A stretch of 15,615 bases of DNA from positions 1-15,615 of the forward strand of contig JALSMC010000166.1 in the NCBI GenBank assembly GCA_026987995.1, written 5' to 3'. Below the pieces are notes generated by a model. The model ran no database searches, was not told the DNA's origin, and saw nothing but the letters and a program-made list of their open reading frames with translations. Each line of letters begins with the position of its first letter. Position 1 is the first letter of the stretch. Shown piece by piece: positions 7,130-14,107 of this stretch. Source of the DNA: Sulfurimonas sp. (GTDB lineage: Bacteria; Campylobacterota; Campylobacteria; Campylobacterales; Sulfurimonadaceae). Both the position numbers and the translations under genes were made by a program.

Positions 7130-7804
7130 TTAAGAGAGCTCTTTAGGGAAACAAAATCTATAACCACGACGACGTACAGTCTCGATAGTTGTAATTTGTA
7201 ATGGTTTGTCCATTTTTTGTCTAATCTGATTAATAGCAACTTCGATTACATTTGGAGTAACAAGTTCTGGCTCTTCCCAGATAGCGTCAAGAAGTTGTTC
7301 TTTTGAAACAATCTGATCACGGTGACGTGCAAGGTGAGTAAGAACTTCAAAAGGTTTACCTTTAAGCTCTATCTCTTGCTCTTTGTAAGTGATTTTTTCT
7401 TCTTCAGGGTTGATTGTTAAGTCTTCTATTTCGATGATGTTAGATCCACCAAAACGAAGTTTAGCTTCAATACGAGCGATAAGAACATCAAAGTCAAAAG
7501 GTTTTCTGATATAGTCATCAGCACCAGCACGAAGTGCTTCGATTTCACTTTCATTGTCATCTCTTGCAGAGATTACAATTACTGAAGTCTTGGGTGTGTT
7601 TGACTTAATGTCACCAATGATATCTACTGAGTTACCATCTGGTAACATCCAGTCCATAAGAACTAAATCGTAGTTACGAATGTCAAGATAGTACTCGCCA
7701 TCTTTAAGTGTCTCAACAACATCGCTTTGGTAACCAAACTCTTTGAGTCCCTCAGCAAGCATTTTGTTTAATGTAACTTCATCTTCAATAATAAGAATGC
7801 GCAT
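7130..7804 (-). CDS. cosR: OmpR-family response regulator, HsrA (HP1043)/CosR (Cj0355c) orthologue with intact Asp51
   Basis: DNA-binding response regulator, 224 aa. The receiver domain (1-115) has the acidic pocket E7/D8, phospho-acceptor D51, switch S79 and conserved K101-P. The winged-helix effector (about 122-221) includes segments that I recall as nearly identical to Helicobacter HsrA and Campylobacter CosR: GKPFEVLTHLARHRDQIVSK, then WEEPE, TPNVIEVAINQIRQKMDKPL and ETVRRRGYRFC. The stretch DGEYYLDIRNYDLV in the receiver is also typical of that family. In those pathogens the aspartate site is replaced and no kinase is known; here it is intact and a kinase gene follows. Known roles of the family are essential growth control and oxidative-stress regulation. 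AGGAAA precedes the ATG. Gene order around it matches cosR of C. jejuni as I remember it. Confidence 0.94.
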   Translation of the reverse strand: MRILIIEDEVTLNKMLAEGLKEFGYQSDVVETLKDGEYYLDIRNYDLVLMDWMLPDGNSVDIIGDIKSNTPKTSVIVISARDDNESEIEALRAGADDYIRKPFDFDVLIARIEAKLRFGGSNIIEIEDLTINPEEEKITYKEQEIELKGKPFEVLTHLARHRDQIVSKEQLLDAIWEEPELVTPNVIEVAINQIRQKMDKPLQITTIETVRRRGYRFCFPKELS

Positions 7805-7837
7805 TAATAATTTCCTGTATGTGAATATTTTGGCGAA

Positions 7838-7866
7838 ATTATAGCGTAGTTTTAGGTTAACTTAAA
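7838..7866 (-). promoter_or_regulatory. Regulator promoter: TATAAT -10 with TTTAAG-N5-CTAAAA at -35, possible autoregulatory box
   Basis: On the minus strand TATAAT (7838-7843) lies 17 bases downstream of TTTAAG (7861-7866). TTTAAG is followed after 5 bases by CTAAAA (7850-7855). As I recall, the HP1043 site is a tandem TTTAAG-N5-TTTAAG overlapping -35 elements, including its own promoter; here the first half is perfect and the second partial. The leader to the ATG is about 25-28 nt. Confidence 0.5.
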
Positions 7867-7905
7867 GTTTTTTTCAATTTTCTTTAAAAAAAAATGAAGT
7901 TTGGA

Positions 7906-8235
7906 TTAAGAATTGAAATCTTTAAAGAGGCTGACACTTACTTTACAGTCGGGGAGTATCGATGGTTTTGTGATTTTTAGTTCAAGAGTATTTATCTTGT
8001 TAAATTCTTTTTTTAGAAAATCCCGTAAATAAAGCAGGGCATCCTCAATAAGTAAAAACTTTTGAGTCTGCATACTGTTTTTTATAAGAGCACTTACATC
8101 GGCATAATTAATAAATTCATCTTGATAGTTGTAGTCTAGTGTAAGGTTTATGATTACATCTTGCTCTGCAGTACGTTCAAAGTCTAAAATCCCAATAATA
8201 GTCTGAAATTTTAAATCTTCAATTTGAACTTTCAT
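7906..8235 (-). CDS. folB: Dihydroneopterin aldolase (FolB), folate biosynthesis
   Basis: Converts 7,8-dihydroneopterin to 6-hydroxymethyl-dihydropterin plus glycolaldehyde. At 109 aa it is slightly shorter than typical enzymes (about 120). Family signatures are IGILDFERTAEQ at 14-25 with pterin-contacting E24, YADV at 44-47, E64 in the conserved LIED segment, and the catalytic lysine K90 in LKITKP. The ATG (8233-8235) shares one base with the plsY stop (TAATG), so the two genes are translationally coupled. About 100 bp separate it from the regulator gene downstream. Confidence 0.91.
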   Translation of the reverse strand: MKVQIEDLKFQTIIGILDFERTAEQDVIINLTLDYNYQDEFINYADVSALIKNSMQTQKFLLIEDALLYLRDFLKKEFNKINTLELKITKPSILPDCKVSVSLFKDFNS

Positions 8236-8852
8236 TAAACGACGGCTTTTTCTTGACCACTAAAAAGACGGATAATATTTGGTATATGTTTATAGTAAAG
8301 GATAAATACTATAAAAACTACAGGTGCATGTGCCATATCAGGGTGAATAAAAAAGCTAGAGATTAAAAGAACTAAAACACCTGTAAGTGAAGAAACAGAA
8401 GATATCTTAATTGTTTTTGCTAAAACACCCCAAACTACTAAAGCGATAAGTGTCTCTTGTGGTAGCATAAACATCATCACACCCATACCCGTTGCTATTC
8501 CCTTGCCACCTTCAAGTCCTAAGTAAGGAGAGAAACAGTGACCAATGACTGCTAAAACACCAACTGCCCAAAGAGTAGACTCACTCATTCCCATAAAATA
8601 AGCTAGAGTTAAAACAACAACACCTTTGAGTGCATCAAGAGCCAGTGTCGCGATACCGAGTTTTTTTGCAAGACTAGGGTTTGTCTCTTTAACAACTCTC
8701 AGTACATTCGTCGCACCTATACTACCACTACCACTCGCTTTAATATTTACACCAGCAAACTGTTTTGCTAAAAGTAGACCAAAGGGAATACCACCCACTA
8801 AATAAGCAGCTATAAAAAACTGTACATTTGTATTAAATAAAAAATCCATCAT
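8235..8852 (-). CDS. plsY: Glycerol-3-phosphate acyltransferase PlsY
   Basis: Inner-membrane enzyme that moves the acyl group from acyl-phosphate to glycerol-3-phosphate, the first committed step of phospholipid synthesis. About five to seven hydrophobic segments are visible. The three PlsY motifs are present: GSGSIGATNVLR at 41-52, EGGKGIATGMG at 114-124, and the KHIPNIIRLFSGQE region at 188-201. The length of 205 aa is normal. Two ATGs are adjacent (8852 and 8849); AAGG is only 3 bases from the first but 6 from the second, so translation may begin at the second, giving 204 aa. It is first in the minus-strand block, divergent from nadA. Confidence 0.96.
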   Translation of the reverse strand: MMDFLFNTNVQFFIAAYLVGGIPFGLLLAKQFAGVNIKASGSGSIGATNVLRVVKETNPSLAKKLGIATLALDALKGVVVLTLAYFMGMSESTLWAVGVLAVIGHCFSPYLGLEGGKGIATGMGVMMFMLPQETLIALVVWGVLAKTIKISSVSSLTGVLVLLISSFFIHPDMAHAPVVFIVFILYYKHIPNIIRLFSGQEKAVV

Positions 8853-8865
8853 TAACCTTAATTAA

Positions 8866-8871
8866 ATTATA
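8866..8871 (-). promoter_or_regulatory. Possible -10 box (TATAAT) for plsY-folB
   Basis: The minus strand has TATAAT about 14 bases before the plsY start, implying a very short leader of under 10 nt. A second minus-strand TATAAT at 8934-8939 would give a leader of about 75 nt and is an equal candidate. Confidence 0.3.
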
Positions 8872-8920
8872 TGATGACATTCTACACTTATAATATTAAT
8901 ACCTACCTAAATTATTTCGA

Positions 8921-8926
8921 TATAAT
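8921..8926 (+). promoter_or_regulatory. Putative -10 box (TATAAT) for nadA-nadC
   Basis: CGATATAATTACAG contains a perfect TATAAT 30 bases before the nadA TTG, giving a leader of roughly 23 nt that ends in the ribosome site TAGGAA. A second TATAAT at 8889-8894 lies farther upstream. Confidence 0.5.
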
Positions 8927-8955
8927 TACAGCAATTATAACTATTAGGAATTTTT

Positions 8956-9954
8956 TTGCAATTAAGTAATGAAGAATTAAAAATAAAAATAAATGAGTTA
9001 AAAGAGAAGCTAGATGTAACTGTTGTTGCGCACTTCTATCAACGTGATGAAGTTTTTGAGATGGCAGACATTACAGGTGATTCCCTTGAACTTGCAATGC
9101 GAACCAAAGCAGATAAAAGTAAGTTTGTACTCTTTTGTGGTGTTGGTTTTATGGGTCAAAGTGTAAAAGTACTAAGCCCTGAGAAACGTGTAGTTATGCC
9201 AAAAATTGCATGCTGTGCTATGGCTCGTATGATAGACTCCCTTTACTTTGATGATAGTGTGAAGTTTTTAAATAAGCATGGTATTAAAAATGAAGAGATT
9301 CTTCCAATCACTTACATCAATTCAAATGCAGATGTAAAAGCAAAAGTGGGTGAGATGGGTGGTATGGTTTGTACTAGTTCAAACGCGAAGGTTATCATAA
9401 CAAAAGCCTTAGAAGAGGGCAAAAAAATCCTCTTTGTTCCTGACAGATGTTTAGGACAAAACATAGCAAACCAGATGGGTTTAAAGTCTATGATAATCGG
9501 GCAAGAGGGTGACCCAAAAGAGTGTGACATTTTATGTTACGATGGTTTTTGTTCTGTGCATCAACTCTTTACCGTCGATGACATCGCGTTTTATAGAAAA
9601 AAATTCCCTGGAATTTTGATAGCGACACACCCTGAGTGCGATCCTACTATTTGTGATGCAAGTGACTTTGTAGGTTCTACTTCTCAGCTTATAAAATACA
9701 TAGCCGATTTACCAGTAGATCAAAAAGTAGCTGTTGGAACAGAGTTTAACCTAGTAAACCGCCTACGTCAAAAAAATACTTATGTGCTAAGCTCCACAAA
9801 ACCAGAGTGTCCAACAATGAATGAAACAACTTTAGAAGATCTTTATGTGACACTCAAAGCTATTGAAGACGGTGAGCCAATAAATGAGATACATATAGAA
9901 GATAAAACACAAAAATGGGCAAAAATTGCCTTAGAGAGAATGTTGGCATTATGA
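8956..9954 (+). CDS. nadA: Quinolinate synthase (NadA), TTG start
   Basis: Condenses iminoaspartate with dihydroxyacetone phosphate to quinolinate in de novo NAD synthesis, using one [4Fe-4S] cluster. The 332 aa protein has AHFYQ at 25-29, the GVGFMGQSVK loop at 62-71, YINSNADVKA at 120-129, CTSSNA at 139-144, HPECDP at 225-230 and VGTEF at 260-264. The likely three cluster ligands by family alignment are C87 (or C86), C199 in DGFCSVH and C285 in KPECPTMN. The TTG at 8956-8958 is chosen because AGGAA lies five bases upstream and the N-terminal helix then has normal length. Its TGA overlaps the nadC ATG. No nadB (L-aspartate oxidase or dehydrogenase) is in the window, so the iminoaspartate source is elsewhere. 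Confidence 0.97.
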   Translation: MQLSNEELKIKINELKEKLDVTVVAHFYQRDEVFEMADITGDSLELAMRTKADKSKFVLFCGVGFMGQSVKVLSPEKRVVMPKIACCAMARMIDSLYFDDSVKFLNKHGIKNEEILPITYINSNADVKAKVGEMGGMVCTSSNAKVIITKALEEGKKILFVPDRCLGQNIANQMGLKSMIIGQEGDPKECDILCYDGFCSVHQLFTVDDIAFYRKKFPGILIATHPECDPTICDASDFVGSTSQLIKYIADLPVDQKVAVGTEFNLVNRLRQKNTYVLSSTKPECPTMNETTLEDLYVTLKAIEDGEPINEIHIEDKTQKWAKIALERMLAL

Positions 9955-10766
9955 TAGAGCAGTTTGTTCGCGAAGCACTTGCTGAAGATGTTGGTCGTGG
10001 CGACTTGTATGCTTTAGTTGAGGATGCAGTGCCTGCAAGTGCAAAAATCATCGCTAAAAGTGATGGCATAGTCGCTGGTGTGAAGTACATCAATGTTCTA
10101 GCACGAATAGAAAAGTTTGAGATAACTTGGCTTAAAAATGATGGTGAAAGTTTTGTTAAGGGTGATGTAGTAGCGACTCTAAACGCGGACTCCCATACAC
10201 TTCTAAGATGTGAGCGCACAGTTTTAGACATGCTACTCCATGCAAGTTCTATTGCAACTTTGACAAACAAGTATGTAAAACTTATAGAGCCTTATGGTGT
10301 AAAACTTTTAGATACTAGAAAAACACGACCTCTTTTAAGGATTTTTGAAAAGTATGCAACTCGTACGGGCGGTGCAGTAAACCACCGTATGGGTTTAGAT
10401 GACTCTCTTATGATAAAAGACACACACTTAAAAACAATCAAAAATCTCAAAGACTACATTATAAATGCGAGAAAAAGCATCCCTTTTACAGCGAAAATAG
10501 AAGTAGAAGCTGAAAACTTTGAAATAGCTAGACGAGCATTTGAAGCAGAGTGCGACATTGTGATGTGTGATAACATGACTCCAGAACAAGTAGCAGAAAT
10601 AGTTGTCTTTAGAGATAAAAATTTTCCTCATATACTCCTCGAAGCAAGTGGAAACATATCATTAAAAACTATAGAAATGTATGCTCAAACAGGTGTAAAT
10701 GCAATCAGTTCAGGAAGTCTTATTCATCAAGCTAACTGGATTGATTTGTCTATGAAGATGGACTAA
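9951..10766 (+). CDS. nadC: Nicotinate-nucleotide pyrophosphorylase (NadC)
   Basis: Converts quinolinate and PRPP to nicotinate mononucleotide with CO2 release. The start is ATG at 9951, overlapping the nadA stop as ATGA; a longer in-frame ATG at 9915 would add 12 residues deep inside nadA and is unlikely. The resulting 271 aa is typical. Signatures are ERTVLDMLLHASSIATLT at 88-105, DTRKTRP at 121-127, GGAVNHR at 140-146 and substrate-binding K156. The usual KDNH reads KDTH here (156-159), and EASGNI (231-236) replaces the common EASGGI, both probably lineage variants. E185 and D207 are retained. It is cotranscribed with nadA; flhB follows after 16 bases. Confidence 0.96.
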   Translation: MIEQFVREALAEDVGRGDLYALVEDAVPASAKIIAKSDGIVAGVKYINVLARIEKFEITWLKNDGESFVKGDVVATLNADSHTLLRCERTVLDMLLHASSIATLTNKYVKLIEPYGVKLLDTRKTRPLLRIFEKYATRTGGAVNHRMGLDDSLMIKDTHLKTIKNLKDYIINARKSIPFTAKIEVEAENFEIARRAFEAECDIVMCDNMTPEQVAEIVVFRDKNFPHILLEASGNISLKTIEMYAQTGVNAISSGSLIHQANWIDLSMKMD

Positions 10767-10782
10767 AGAGGGCTATATTTAG

Positions 10783-11835
10783 ATGGCTGATGATGCAGAA
10801 AAGACAGAAGAACCCACCCCCAAGAAGATAGAGGATGCCCGAAAAGAGGGAAATGTCCCCAAGTCTCAAGATACTTCAGGGGTTATCACTCTTTTTGTGG
10901 CTATTTTAGCTGTTTTGATGCTTTTTCCATTCATAGCTGAGCATATGACAAACTTATTTAAGTACTATTTTTCACTTGTTGGTACTCCTCTTGATAAGCC
11001 TTTTATGATTGATATCGCGATTGTTACCTTTAAAGAGATACTTTTGATGGTATTACCGCTCGCAACAGCAGTCGCAATTGCTGGTGTTGTAGCGGCACTG
11101 GCTCAGTTTGGATTTTTATTTACAACGAAATCACTTGTTCCTGATTTTAAAAAGATAGATCCTATTAAAGGTACAAAAAATCTTTTTAGTATGAAAAAAC
11201 TAATTGAAGGTGTGAAGATAACCTTCAAGGCACATACTACTTTAGGAATAGGATTTATATTTTTCTTCTTCTTTATTGAAGAGTTACCTACTGTTGCACT
11301 GTTTAACTTACATGATCAATTAGATTGGCTAAAAGATAAGATGATAATTATTGCATTTGTAATGCTGTTTGTCATATTTATTTTCGCACTTATTGATATC
11401 GTTATCGTTCGTAAACAGTATTTTGATGGGCTTAAAATGAGCAAGCAAGAGATAAAAGATGAGATGAAAAATATGGAGGGAGATCCTCTCATAAAGTCAA
11501 AGATAAAGCAAAAACAGATGGAAATATCACGTCAACGTATGATGGCTGAAGTGCCAAATGCGGATGTAGTTATCACAAACCCGACTCATTATGCAGTCGC
11601 TATAAAATACGATGAAGAAAAAACAAGAGCCCCTGTTGTTGTAGCAAAAGGTATGGACAATATGGCGCAGCAGATTAAAAAAATCGCTAGAGAAAATGAT
11701 GTACATATCGTCCAAAATCCTCCTTTAGCACGTTCACTTTATGCTGAGGTTGAGATTGAAAAGCCTATTCCTGAAGCTCTTTTTGGTGCAGTCGCTGAAG
11801 TTCTTGCATATGTCTATAAAATGAATAAGAAATAG
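10783..11835 (+). CDS. flhB: Flagellar type III export protein FlhB
   Basis: Inner-membrane component of the flagellar export gate that switches substrate class from rod/hook to filament. The N-terminus EKTEEPTPKKIEDARKEG is the family signature. Four hydrophobic segments lie at about 33-51, 84-113, 148-165 and 187-208. The cytoplasmic domain contains the autocleavage motif NPTH at 266-269, with cleavage between N266 and P267, and keeps the following conserved HYAVAIKYD. The 350 aa length is full, so this is the entire FlhB and not the short FlhB-C-like paralogue. The ATG follows AAAGAGG at about 11 bases. It sits in the nadA-nadC transcription unit rather than a flagellar operon. Confidence 0.94.
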   Translation: MADDAEKTEEPTPKKIEDARKEGNVPKSQDTSGVITLFVAILAVLMLFPFIAEHMTNLFKYYFSLVGTPLDKPFMIDIAIVTFKEILLMVLPLATAVAIAGVVAALAQFGFLFTTKSLVPDFKKIDPIKGTKNLFSMKKLIEGVKITFKAHTTLGIGFIFFFFFIEELPTVALFNLHDQLDWLKDKMIIIAFVMLFVIFIFALIDIVIVRKQYFDGLKMSKQEIKDEMKNMEGDPLIKSKIKQKQMEISRQRMMAEVPNADVVITNPTHYAVAIKYDEEKTRAPVVVAKGMDNMAQQIKKIARENDVHIVQNPPLARSLYAEVEIEKPIPEALFGAVAEVLAYVYKMNKK

Positions 11836-11851
11836 AACATATAACTTAGGC

Positions 11852-11857
11852 TATAAT
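11852..11857 (+). promoter_or_regulatory. Putative -10 box (TATAAT) for the restriction-modification genes
   Basis: GGCTATAATTCCC sits between the flhB stop and the methyltransferase start. TATAAT is 29 bases before the TTG, so a transcript would start near 11864 with a leader of about 17 nt that holds the AGGAA at 11870-11874. No good -35 is visible, which is common in Campylobacterota. Confidence 0.5.
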
Positions 11858-11880
11858 TCCCAAAAAAATAGGAACTGTTA

Positions 11881-12921
11881 TTGAAGGGTGTATCATTATT
11901 TGCAAATGTCGGAATTGCAGAAACATATATTAAAAAACATAAGATTGATATTGTAGTTGCAAATGAGCTTTTAGATAATAGAGCACGGTTTCATCAAGAA
12001 ATGCACTCAAAGTGTCAAATGATTCAAGGTGATATCACTAATGATGATGTTTTTAACGAAGTTTTAACTACTGCAAAAAAGAAGAAATGTGACTTTCTCA
12101 TCGCTACACCACCATGTCAAGGAATGAGTCTTGCAGGTAAGATGCAAGAAAATGATCCTCGAAACTCTCTTATAAAATATGTGATAAAATTAGCAACTGA
12201 GTTACAGCCAACTAATATTCTTATAGAAAATGTACCAAAAGTTTTAAAAACATACCTTGTTCATAATGGCAATAAAATTAAGATAACGGATTATATAAAA
12301 CAAGAATTAGAACCACTCGGTTACATAATAAACCCTGTTGTGGTTGATGCTTCAGACTATGGAACGCCTCAGAGCCGAAAACGTGCTATTTATCTAATAT
12401 CTAAATTGTCCAAATGGGAACTCCCAACAAAACAAGATAAAATAACAGTGAGAGAGATGATAGAACATCTTCCAAGTTTAGAGAGTGGAGAGACATCATC
12501 AGTTGCATTTCATAAGGCTAAAGTACATAACGACAGACATATTTCTTTTTTAAAGCAAACGCCAACAGGAAAAACAGCTCTGCACAATCCTATTCATTAT
12601 CCCAAAAAGCAAGATGGTACCAGGATTAAAGGCTATGACACTACATATAAACGTATAGAGTGGGATAAACCAGCACCAACGATAACTATGGCAAATGGTT
12701 CAGTATCAAGTCAAAATAATGTCCATCCAGGACGACTTAAAGATGATGGGACATACAGCGATGCTCGGGTTTTAACACTTAAAGAAATATTTATATTAAC
12801 TGGACTACCTGATAGTTGGTCACCACCAGAGTGGGCAAGCGAGAACCTTATAAGACAAGTGATAGGAGAAGGAGTTCCCCCTAAGTTAATAGACCAACTT
12901 CTATCAACTATACCTAAATAA
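11881..12921 (+). CDS. C5-cytosine DNA methyltransferase of a type II restriction-modification system, TTG start
   Basis: Transfers a methyl group from S-adenosylmethionine to C5 of a cytosine in a specific site, protecting host DNA. Motif I is SLFANVGIAE (5-14), where FANVG replaces the usual FAGxGG. Motif IV TPPCQG (76-81) has catalytic C79, motif VI is ENV (116-118), and motif VIII is QSRKR (164-168). The variable target-recognition region lies roughly at 175-290. Motif IX is around RVLTLKE (296-302) and motif X is IGEGVPPKL (328-336). The order I-IV-VI-VIII-TRD-IX-X is canonical. The TTG start at 11881 is supported by AGGAA six bases upstream and because motif I begins at residue 4-5. The nuclease gene starts one base after its stop. 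The recognition sequence cannot be read from the protein. Confidence 0.96.
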   Translation: MKGVSLFANVGIAETYIKKHKIDIVVANELLDNRARFHQEMHSKCQMIQGDITNDDVFNEVLTTAKKKKCDFLIATPPCQGMSLAGKMQENDPRNSLIKYVIKLATELQPTNILIENVPKVLKTYLVHNGNKIKITDYIKQELEPLGYIINPVVVDASDYGTPQSRKRAIYLISKLSKWELPTKQDKITVREMIEHLPSLESGETSSVAFHKAKVHNDRHISFLKQTPTGKTALHNPIHYPKKQDGTRIKGYDTTYKRIEWDKPAPTITMANGSVSSQNNVHPGRLKDDGTYSDARVLTLKEIFILTGLPDSWSPPEWASENLIRQVIGEGVPPKLIDQLLSTIPK

Positions 12922-12922
12922 G

Positions 12923-13975
12923 ATGGAAAATAAAAAGAATTTTTGGCAAGCTCCAGGAAATGGCAAAGGTTTTGACTCATTTTTAGGCGATAATTCAAAA
13001 ATGAATAATAGAACTATTGGAATACTCTCATATATTAAAGAAAAATCAATTAGTGATGGTTATGTCTCAGAAGGTAAGTATAAAGAAGAGATTTTGCAGT
13101 ACTTAGTAAATCATTTTAATGCAGATGAAAATGATAGCCTTAAAACACACTTCTACAAGCCTGCACTTTTCTATGGGTTTATTCATAGAAACAAAAACCA
13201 TGATTTGTCATTGAGTATAGAAGGTAATCTATTTCTAAACTATTATAATCAAGAGAACTATACAGAGTGTCTTAAACTTGTTATTAACCAACTTGATAAC
13301 ACTACTTATCCAAACTCTGCGACAGAGAAAGTGCAAAATTTAAAGTTATTTCCATTTAGAATTTTATTTAAGTTACTATTGGAAAATAAAAGTATTTCTT
13401 CTAAGTTTATTAGCGAAAACTTAGTTCATATAACTGACTACCATGATGTTTTGGAGTATGAAAAAGATAAAAATATTCATGCAATAAAGAAATTTGAAAC
13501 TGCCTCAACAAAATTTCAAAAATTTAATACTTGGGTTGTAAACTCTTTAGTAGATTTAAATATTTTAAAATTATGCGCTACTAAATTATCAATAAGCGAT
13601 GAAATGCTTGAACATATGAAAGTTTTATATGCAAAGGCAAGTTTTAGTGATATGTTTTTTACTGCAACAATATGTGAAGTTAATAATAGTATTGCTGAAA
13701 AACGAGTAAAAAGAGATCAATCTTTGATTGTTGATGCAAAACAGAGGGACAAATTTCTCTGTTGTGTAGATCATGCACATAATACATTCATATCAAAAGG
13801 TGTTAATTATGTTGAAGGTCATCATGTAATACCAATGTTTCAACAGAAAAACTATAATTTTCCACTTGATGATGTAAACAATATAGTTTCATTGTGTCCA
13901 AATTGTCATAGAGAGATACATTCTGCAGATAATAAAATAGATATTTTAAATAAGCTGTATAAATTAAATATATAG
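12923..13975 (+). CDS. HNH-type restriction endonuclease, partner of the C5 methyltransferase
   Basis: Predicted cleavage of unmethylated DNA at the site protected by the upstream methyltransferase. The C-terminal HNH domain (about 270-340) has the active-site His pair in GHHVIP (299-304; H300/H301), Asn319/N320 in VNNIVSLCPNCHREIH, and H329/H333. C280 or C281 with C325 and C328 may bind structural zinc. Residues 1-260 hold no motif that I can assign firmly. The segment about 78-170 (KPALFYGFI, then LSLSIEGN, YPNSA and PFRILFKLLLENKSIS) recalls the N-terminal winged-helix recognition part of AlwI-like restriction enzymes; that is inference. The ATG comes one base after the methyltransferase TAA and has no strong ribosome site, so translation is probably coupled, which would keep nuclease levels below methylase levels. 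Confidence 0.87.
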   Translation: MENKKNFWQAPGNGKGFDSFLGDNSKMNNRTIGILSYIKEKSISDGYVSEGKYKEEILQYLVNHFNADENDSLKTHFYKPALFYGFIHRNKNHDLSLSIEGNLFLNYYNQENYTECLKLVINQLDNTTYPNSATEKVQNLKLFPFRILFKLLLENKSISSKFISENLVHITDYHDVLEYEKDKNIHAIKKFETASTKFQKFNTWVVNSLVDLNILKLCATKLSISDEMLEHMKVLYAKASFSDMFFTATICEVNNSIAEKRVKRDQSLIVDAKQRDKFLCCVDHAHNTFISKGVNYVEGHHVIPMFQQKNYNFPLDDVNNIVSLCPNCHREIHSADNKIDILNKLYKLNI

Positions 13976-14107
13976 TTTATGGAGAGTAATAGTATTGCTT
14001 TGAGTGAGTTGTATAAAATGTATCAATGTGAATGATATTAAGTAGTTTTGGGTAAAATTCTAAAACAATAAATAATTTTTAAAAAATATGGATATTAAGG
14101 AAATATA
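13976..14107. other. Noncoding gap after the restriction gene
   Basis: 132 bases without a convincing gene. It holds two possible plus-strand -10 boxes (TATAAA at 14012-14017 and GGGTAAAAT with TAAAAT at 14053-14058) and ends in the AAGGAA ribosome site of the next gene. I see no terminator hairpin, tRNA end or repeat that would mark an insertion boundary. Confidence 0.5.
14053..14058 (+). promoter_or_regulatory. Possible -10 box (GGGTAAAAT) for the 14108 gene
   Basis: TTTTGGGTAAAATTC resembles the putative bamA -10 (AAGGGTAAAAT) and lies 50 bases before the ATG at 14108. It could drive the three plus-strand genes that follow. Confidence 0.35.

Noticed and set aside
9915..9950. N-terminal extension of nadC from the upstream in-frame ATG at 9915
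   Set aside because: It would lie wholly inside nadA, and the ATGA overlap start at 9951 gives the family-typical N-terminus MIEQFVREALAEDVG.
9860..10270. Minus-strand 136-codon open frame opposite the nadA/nadC junction
   Set aside because: It is antisense to two strongly conserved genes, its translation shows no recognisable domain, and it has no ribosome site; a shadow frame.
13979..14035. Short ORF of 18 codons beginning ATG at 13979 (MESNSIALSELYKMYQCE)
   Set aside because: Very short, no ribosome-binding site, and overlaps the putative promoter region of the next gene; no evidence of coding.
11836..14107. Search for an insertion sequence or integron boundary around the restriction genes
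   Set aside because: No terminal inverted repeats, target duplications, integrase or tRNA remnant found; sampled base composition is not clearly different from the flanking genes.
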